Shown: piece after piece, positions 58,480 through 64,000 of the stretch
Layout: each line of letters begins with the position of its first letter
Numbering within the stretch: the stretch's first letter is position 1
Notes under the pieces: model-generated
Databases searched by the model: none
Told to the model about the DNA's origin: nothing
Seen by the model: the letters and a program-made list of their open reading frames with translations, nothing else
Assembly: GCF_016859285.1 (NCBI RefSeq)
Contig: NC_053400.1
Span: forward strand, 23,588,501 to 23,652,500
Reading direction: 5' to 3'
DNA length: 64,000 nt
From: Xiphias gladius
Taxonomy: Eukaryota; Chordata; Actinopteri; Istiophoriformes; Xiphiidae
Made by a program: the position numbers and the translations under genes

Positions 58480-58810
58480 TATCGACGGTACACTGTAACC
58501 GCAGGCCAGCCCACCTTCTCCGCTTGACACAACAACACGAACGCCATCTTTAGCTGACAGGCAAAGTCCCGAAGCAGGAGAGTTGTGAAACGAAACTAGG
58601 TCAGGCGCCCGGACCACGAAAAGACCCTCGAAAGCCTCGCTTCTCAAACCTGTGGTCGGTGTCTGCCAACCTCCCGACACACCGTGCTGTCCTATGGTCC
58701 AATGTGTTTGATCGGTCGGCCAGCTCGAACGCAGTTTTCTTGTGTCGGTCCCGGTTGACGTTGAGTTCTCGCTTTTTTTCCGACAAACATCCGACGGAGG
58801 CGAAAGCCAG
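58480..58810 (+). other. fbxl3: fbxl3 promoter and probable non-coding first exon
   Basis: A CpG-rich stretch ends in a consensus donor GCCAG|GTAAGAG, with the exon end at 58810. The coding exon begins after an acceptor at 61731-61732 or 61740-61741. A YY1-like 'cgccatcttta' lies at about 58541. The 5' limit is not resolved. Confidence 0.55.
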
Positions 58811-61732
58811 GTAAGAGTCGGGCTTGGCAGATAACTCACGAGATCCTAGATTATGTGTCTAAATAAACTGTTTTTCAGATTTAACTTCAAATTCACTTCA
58901 ACTTGTTTGCTAAGTAGTTAGCAAGACGCAACGCTCGGTCGGGGATAAGCTAACTCTTGCCTTCGTTGGTTTGATGGGTTCGTGTTGTAAACTAACCATC
59001 AAACGCAGCCAACATCGCTCGATTTACGTGCAAAAATAATGTGCAGTTAAAGACAGTTTTTGAGCGCAGGCCTTAACTTAGTTTTGATCAGACGGTGGTG
59101 TTGGTTGAGGCGGAGGGAGGCGTGTCCTCCTTCTCCAGCGATTTGGTTCTCAGGTGAGCACAGGAAACACTGGAACACACCCGGTTGTGGACACTTTGCA
59201 CAGAAAACGATTGGCCTTTTGTGCGGCTTTTGCAGGTCATTCACAAGTCTGTCAGGTAGGTCAGGGCGATGCACAGAGAATAATAGATACTAAATAATAA
59301 ACACCACAGTAATTAGAGGACCAGCATTCACAATATATCAGAGTATCATTCCTGCGTGCATCATAACAGGAAATCATTTTAAGCCTGCGCTCTCAATTAA
59401 ATGTGCACTAATTTACCAGCATCTCATCACTACCGATCAGTACTGATAAAATAGCAGATCAGAACACTGTCATATTCACAGCAGGGCAATTTTTTAGACG
59501 TACTGCATAGACATACAGTATTGATTTTGCTTTTTAAAAGTTGGTCAAAGGAGTGGGCCATATGAATAAAATCTTGGTATGTGTTGTATTGTGATATTGA
59601 TTTATATTGTGATAGTAGCATTACATGTTTCAGATTGAACAATACAAGCTCAGGCAGAGAAATACTAATATCAGTGCTTTGTTTTTTTTTCGTCTCTCCT
59701 CTCCCGTTAACCGTCTCACGACCCCTCAGATTTATCTGGTGACCCAGTGTATAAAACTTTATGTAAAGTAGCTCAAACTAGCTCCACATCGAGCAGCTCC
59801 GACAGTGACATGCTGCTTACAGACTGACGCTTCAGTATTAATCATCCGATGGTGTCGTATATAATAATATATCAGTCAGAGGGAACAAACCAGTACTTTT
59901 ACTTTAATACTTCAACTACATTTTGGTGCTAATACTTATGTAGTTTTATTTAAGTGGGATTTCTCCTGTGTGACTTTTACCTGTAATGGAGTATTTGTAA
60001 AGTAAAGGATCTGAATACTTCCTCCACCACCGCTGGCTTTCCATTCATATTCATATCATTCAATCTGTATCTGAGTCTAGCGGCTCTCGCAGCATCGTTA
60101 TCTAGCATTAGCTTTATTGCTACATTTTAATGTCAACGTAAGGCGATATACCTCTGTCTTCTTTTCCTCCTCCACTTTTTTTCTCCATTTTCGTCCCCTC
60201 TGCTCCTGAAAGCGTGGACCTTATCAATATGAAATCATTTGAGCTAATAATACCTGGACCGTCCCTCGGCTAATCCAGCCTAGCATATATGCCGTCAGTC
60301 AGTCAGTGTTACTCCCCGGACTTTGGGCTGAGCGATGCACAAGTGAGCGTCGAACGGTTCCCATCATCCCCCGCTTTCAGTGCGCTGCGGTGCTCAGACA
60401 GTTCGGGCGACACAGTATGTTAATTTTTGTAAGTAAAAAGACTGTTTTTGTTGATAATGTTGTTGCTGTGACCATGATTAATAAGATTATGTTTGTGCCA
60501 TATGTCACTCTTGCGGTGCCCAACCCCCCCGATACACCGTATATCGCCTTTGCCACAAGCCAGCCCTGAAGACACAGCATCTATAACAGGCAACGACGTC
60601 TATTTTCTTCCCGAGCTGTCACAACATTTTGTGTCTGAGGGTTGTTGTTTTTTTTTTGTTGCATAAGAAAATAACCTTAGCTTGGATAACTACACATGAA
60701 TGTATGTTTCCGTCTAATTCAGTGAATTAAGTAACCACTGCCTAATACAACCAGAGACATAAAAGATACCCCAGTGCAAACTGCAAAAAAATTATTCATA
60801 AATATACTGTATATATATTTAAAATATGGCAAAATCTCAAGTCAAGACGCTTGACAAATTTATATCATCTCAACCCTTGTCAGATACTTTCAGCATTGTG
60901 TTGTATTGATTTTCATGTTATGTCTACTGCTGATATTTGAATGGTAATTTGTCATCTCCATGATCGTTTTTCTTATGAATATACAGCTATCAAACACACC
61001 ACCACGTCGCACCACTATTTTTGCCTCTGGGTGGGCTTGTCTGGTCGTGCTTTGAACCTGTGTTTGCAGAAAGATGTGCCTATGAGTCAGTACTGCCCCA
61101 CATTGGATGGGAAGATGGCCTAAAAAAATAAGCATATCGGTGCATCCCAGTCCCTGTTTCAGACATTACTGTGGGAGAGATAGTATGAATTTTGATAACA
61201 AAATGTGCATATGAAAATATTATGATTAGGGTAGGTTATCATGTGGCAACCCTGTAGTGCTTTAATGATTAATTGATTAGTATTGATTAGAGTGAAGAAA
61301 ACTAATGAGTGACATTTAAAAAGTCTGTTAATTGTCATTAAGTCATTTATCATATAAAAATACCAAACATTTCTTGGTTTCAGTGTGACAAATGTGAGGA
61401 GTTGCTGCTTTACTCTTTCATATCATTGTGAAATTAATTTCTTTTATTTTTTTAAATATTTAATTAATCTATAAATAATTAATAGATTAACTGATAATGA
61501 CAATACTTGCAGCTCTACAACCATATGTCATTTCACACACACATATTTGGTTTATCTCAGCATGAATCAGCCTACCAGACATGGATTGCAATTCTAATAA
61601 CATTTAGTTTGCCGAGCACGTCAAGTCTTGTGAAGAAGAAGCCCTGCGTAAACGGTACTGCTTATCAAACGCTTCTTTTCCCCGTGAAGTTCACTTGTCC
61701 CAACCACCTCGATTTTGTTAACTCCTCTTCAG
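58811..61732 (+). other. fbxl3: fbxl3 intron 1
   Basis: Holds a second copy of the 'acttttactt' family (59890-60032), a copy of the 'gctgcaacgatta' family (61260-61516), and a GC-richer pocket at about 60280-60420 that might be an alternative 5' exon but has no clear splice partner. No coding exon supported. Confidence 0.5.
61260..61516. repeat. Copy 6 of the ~300-bp 'gctgcaacgatta' element
   Basis: Begins near 'ctttaatgattaattgatta' and ends 'gataatgacaatacttgcagctc', with the typical interior 'taccaaacatttcttggttt'. Confidence 0.6.
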
Positions 61733-61742
61733 TATACCCAGG

Positions 61743-63671
61743 ATGAAACGAGTTTTCCAAGGGAATGAGCAGGAGGACGGAGGAGGGACCAGCAGTGGGT
61801 CTCAAGGGACTCTTAAACGGCCCTGCAAGCAGAGGAGGGAGAAAGATACCGAGGAGGAGAGCGCCCGCTGGGAGTGTCTGCCGCAGGAGATCCTGCTCCA
61901 CATCTTCCAGTACCTGCCTCTACTAGATAGAGCTTATGCCTCTCAGGTACTCATTTTATAATGTACCATCAGTCTCCACACTAAGTCGATAATATTTGGC
62001 AGTAAGCTGTATTTTCTGTAGCAACTTATTGAAGGTAATGTATTTAAATTGTTGCTAAGAAGTTATGATTTTTTCCATTCAACTTGTATTTTCAACATTT
62101 ATCAGATAGAGGATTTTTGACACTAAATGGCATAACTGGGCACTTTTGTTTGACCACTACCACCATACATAGTGTGTCAAATAGGGAAAGCGCAAACTTA
62201 AAAGTAAATTGTTCTCCACATTCAGAAAGACTACTAAAAATGTTGGCTTCAAGCACAAACATAAAGTGAATTTCTGCAATTATCAAATACCCATACAAGA
62301 GTAAAAGGATAAATATAGCTGAAGAAACACTAAAGAATAAAAATAGTTGGAAATACCAAAATCCATACATTTTTGTACTAATGGTCTTGTATGTGTTATG
62401 TATCTGTTTACATCTTGGCAACTAGTGTGCATATTGAACAAAAGAAAGCTACGTAAAAGTAAAATTCCCTTTTCCAGGATTTCTCACCCTCAGCTGACTC
62501 AGAAAAACTCATGTAATGATGCATGTGTGGAGGCAGATTCTCATGACAGGTCTTGCGATTTTTCTGTCTGGATTATTGTGCAGAAAGTCACATTCTTTAC
62601 ATTAACATCAAACTCAGAGTGAAAGCGACTGGTTGACTGCACCAGGTTGAACAGATGCATTGACCCAGTGAAATTTGGCCATTGCCACAGAATATAACAA
62701 CGTAAGAGATTTTCAAAACAGACAGTAGTAATGCTGTTTTTTCCTCATCATTAGATTATCATTATATAGTGTAATTAACTTAATAATTGTGTTATTTTTG
62801 CTTTCAGTTATCTTTAAACCAGTCAGCTGGGCTCTTAACAACGAACCAGGGTTGGTTAAACACAAAAACGTACAGTTGTACCTGGCATTCTGTTCCAAGT
62901 CCTGTACTTTGTGCCAGGGTGACAGCCATTTGCTTAAGGGTAAATTAAAGGTTTCTGCACTCTCCTGGGAGTTACATTTTGTCAGCTTGTCTTAGGAATT
63001 CAAAAAGCACTTTTGGCCACAAGCCCAGGAAAATAATGCTTAATATTGTAAATGAGACTCAGAGTAAATGAATATTCAGTTTGCTACATGGGTTAGTTCT
63101 GTTGCTGATGTTAACCACATGAAAAATTGAGACAATTTTTTTCATTTCATTAAAAAAAAAGAAACTAACGAAAGAGGGAGTATATTTCTGAGAGAGACAG
63201 ATAACTCGGATCAGATTTTGATCTTATTGATGCTACCACAGGTGTGTCGAAGCTGGAACCAGGCCTTTCACATGCCAGAGCTGTGGCGGTGCTTTGAGTT
63301 TGAGTTAAACCAGCCAGCCAGCTCCTACCTGAAGGCCACGCACCCAGACCTCATCAAACAGATAATCAAACGGCACGCCAACCACCTGCAGTATGTCAGC
63401 TTCAAGGTATGAAATGATCGGGAGACGGGGAGGAGACGTGTCCGGTTAGGGTGGTTAAAGTGATGAGGTGTGTCGTGAAGTGAATTCATATGTTCTGTTC
63501 AAATGAAAGCCTCGCTGCATTTACGTTTTCTTTCTCTATACTGTTTAGGTGGACAGCAGCAGAGAGTCTGCAGAGGCAGCATGCGACATTCTCTCTCAGC
63601 TCGTGAATTGTTCTTTGAAAACGTTGGGGCTCATCTCCACAGCCAGACCCAGTTTCATGGAGCTGCCCAAA
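61743..63671 (+). CDS. fbxl3: F-box and leucine-rich repeat protein 3 (5' part; gene runs off the window)
   Basis: Three coding exons seen: 61743-61946, 63242-63406, 63549-63671, giving the first 164 residues of about 428. The N-terminus is acidic/basic and variable. The F-box spans about residues 44-90 ([26 protein letters not shown], then [15 protein letters not shown]) and binds SKP1. The leucine-rich part starts with residues nearly identical to human FBXL3 ([37 protein letters not shown]). FBXL3 is the substrate receptor of an SCF ligase that marks CRY1/CRY2 for degradation and so sets circadian period. Near-perfect match over this block separates it from FBXL21 only moderately; length of match and N-terminus favour fbxl3. 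Confidence 0.93.
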
Positions 63672-64000
63672 GTAAGCTGCAGCAAGATAGTTATTTTTGT
63701 GCATCTTCATCTACAGGCATAGTTTAGGATTATAATTTACTGCTGTAGGGAAACAATTCACCAGTTTAAAGCTGTGATGTGTGATCAGTGTATAAGATGC
63801 AGCTGGTCTGATTAATGCCAGGATCCTGTGAGAAGGTCTATAATTTAATATCTTTAAATTGTCAGCTAAAAACATTGCACTCAGGCATTTTCTTTGACGG
63901 TCAATCTTGGAAGCAGTCTGTTAACAAAGTGGCAGGGCTGCACATTTGCATTTTTGTTTTTTAATTCATGGATATAATATAAAGGTAGGGAGTTGGTATG
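63672..64000 (+). other. fbxl3: fbxl3 intron 3, running off the window
   Basis: A consensus donor (AAA|GTAAGC) at 63671/63672 opens an intron. No further exon before 64000. Confidence 0.8.

Overview
This is nuclear DNA from a bony fish, most likely a teleost. It has split genes with vertebrate splice sites, long AT-rich introns, large dinucleotide microsatellites, and several short interspersed repeat families that I recognise from teleost genomes. The species cannot be named from the sequence. Exon boundaries below were worked out by hand from splice consensus, reading-frame continuity and recalled human homologues; no database search was run.

Layout: (1) 232-2344 (+) is a 3' terminal coding exon of a long low-complexity protein, probably the C-terminal extension of adprhl1, inferred mainly from gene order. 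(2) grtp1 (+), a Rab-GAP of the TBC family, has 8 coding exons at 6859-15088. (3) lamp1 (-), the major lysosomal membrane glycoprotein, has 9 exons at 16897-24217. (4) cul4a (-), the scaffold of the CRL4 ubiquitin ligase, has 20 coding exons at 26911-36148. (5) tgfbrap1 (+), the VPS3-like CORVET subunit, has 12 coding exons at 40392-51201 plus a probable non-coding exon ending at 38451. (6) A type II C-type lectin receptor (+) has 2 exons at 55633-57467. (7) fbxl3 (+), the F-box protein that targets cryptochromes, begins at 61743 and runs off the right edge after three coding exons.

The block adprhl1(+)-grtp1(+)-lamp1(-)-cul4a(-) has the same order and relative orientation as human 13q34, which also supports the first call. 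The genes are not an operon and share no single pathway. Three of them (grtp1, lamp1, tgfbrap1) act in endosome/lysosome traffic, and two (cul4a, fbxl3) are ubiquitin-ligase subunits.

Mobile and repeat content: a degenerate Tc1-like transposon with readable terminal repeats lies in grtp1 intron 4. A LINE 3' relic lies between cul4a and tgfbrap1. A hAT transposase relic in a tgfbrap1 intron carries a microsatellite grown inside its codons. A roughly 300-bp element occurs in about seven copies. There are also a foldback element, a palindromic-ended MITE and several simple repeats. I found no novel multi-gene system. The most notable signals are an AT-AC (U12-type) intron in cul4a, long UG tracts placed next to splice sites in grtp1 and cul4a, MiT/TFE boxes at lamp1, a stop-start overlapping uORF in tgfbrap1, and a lectin stalk built from six 21-residue repeats in one large exon.
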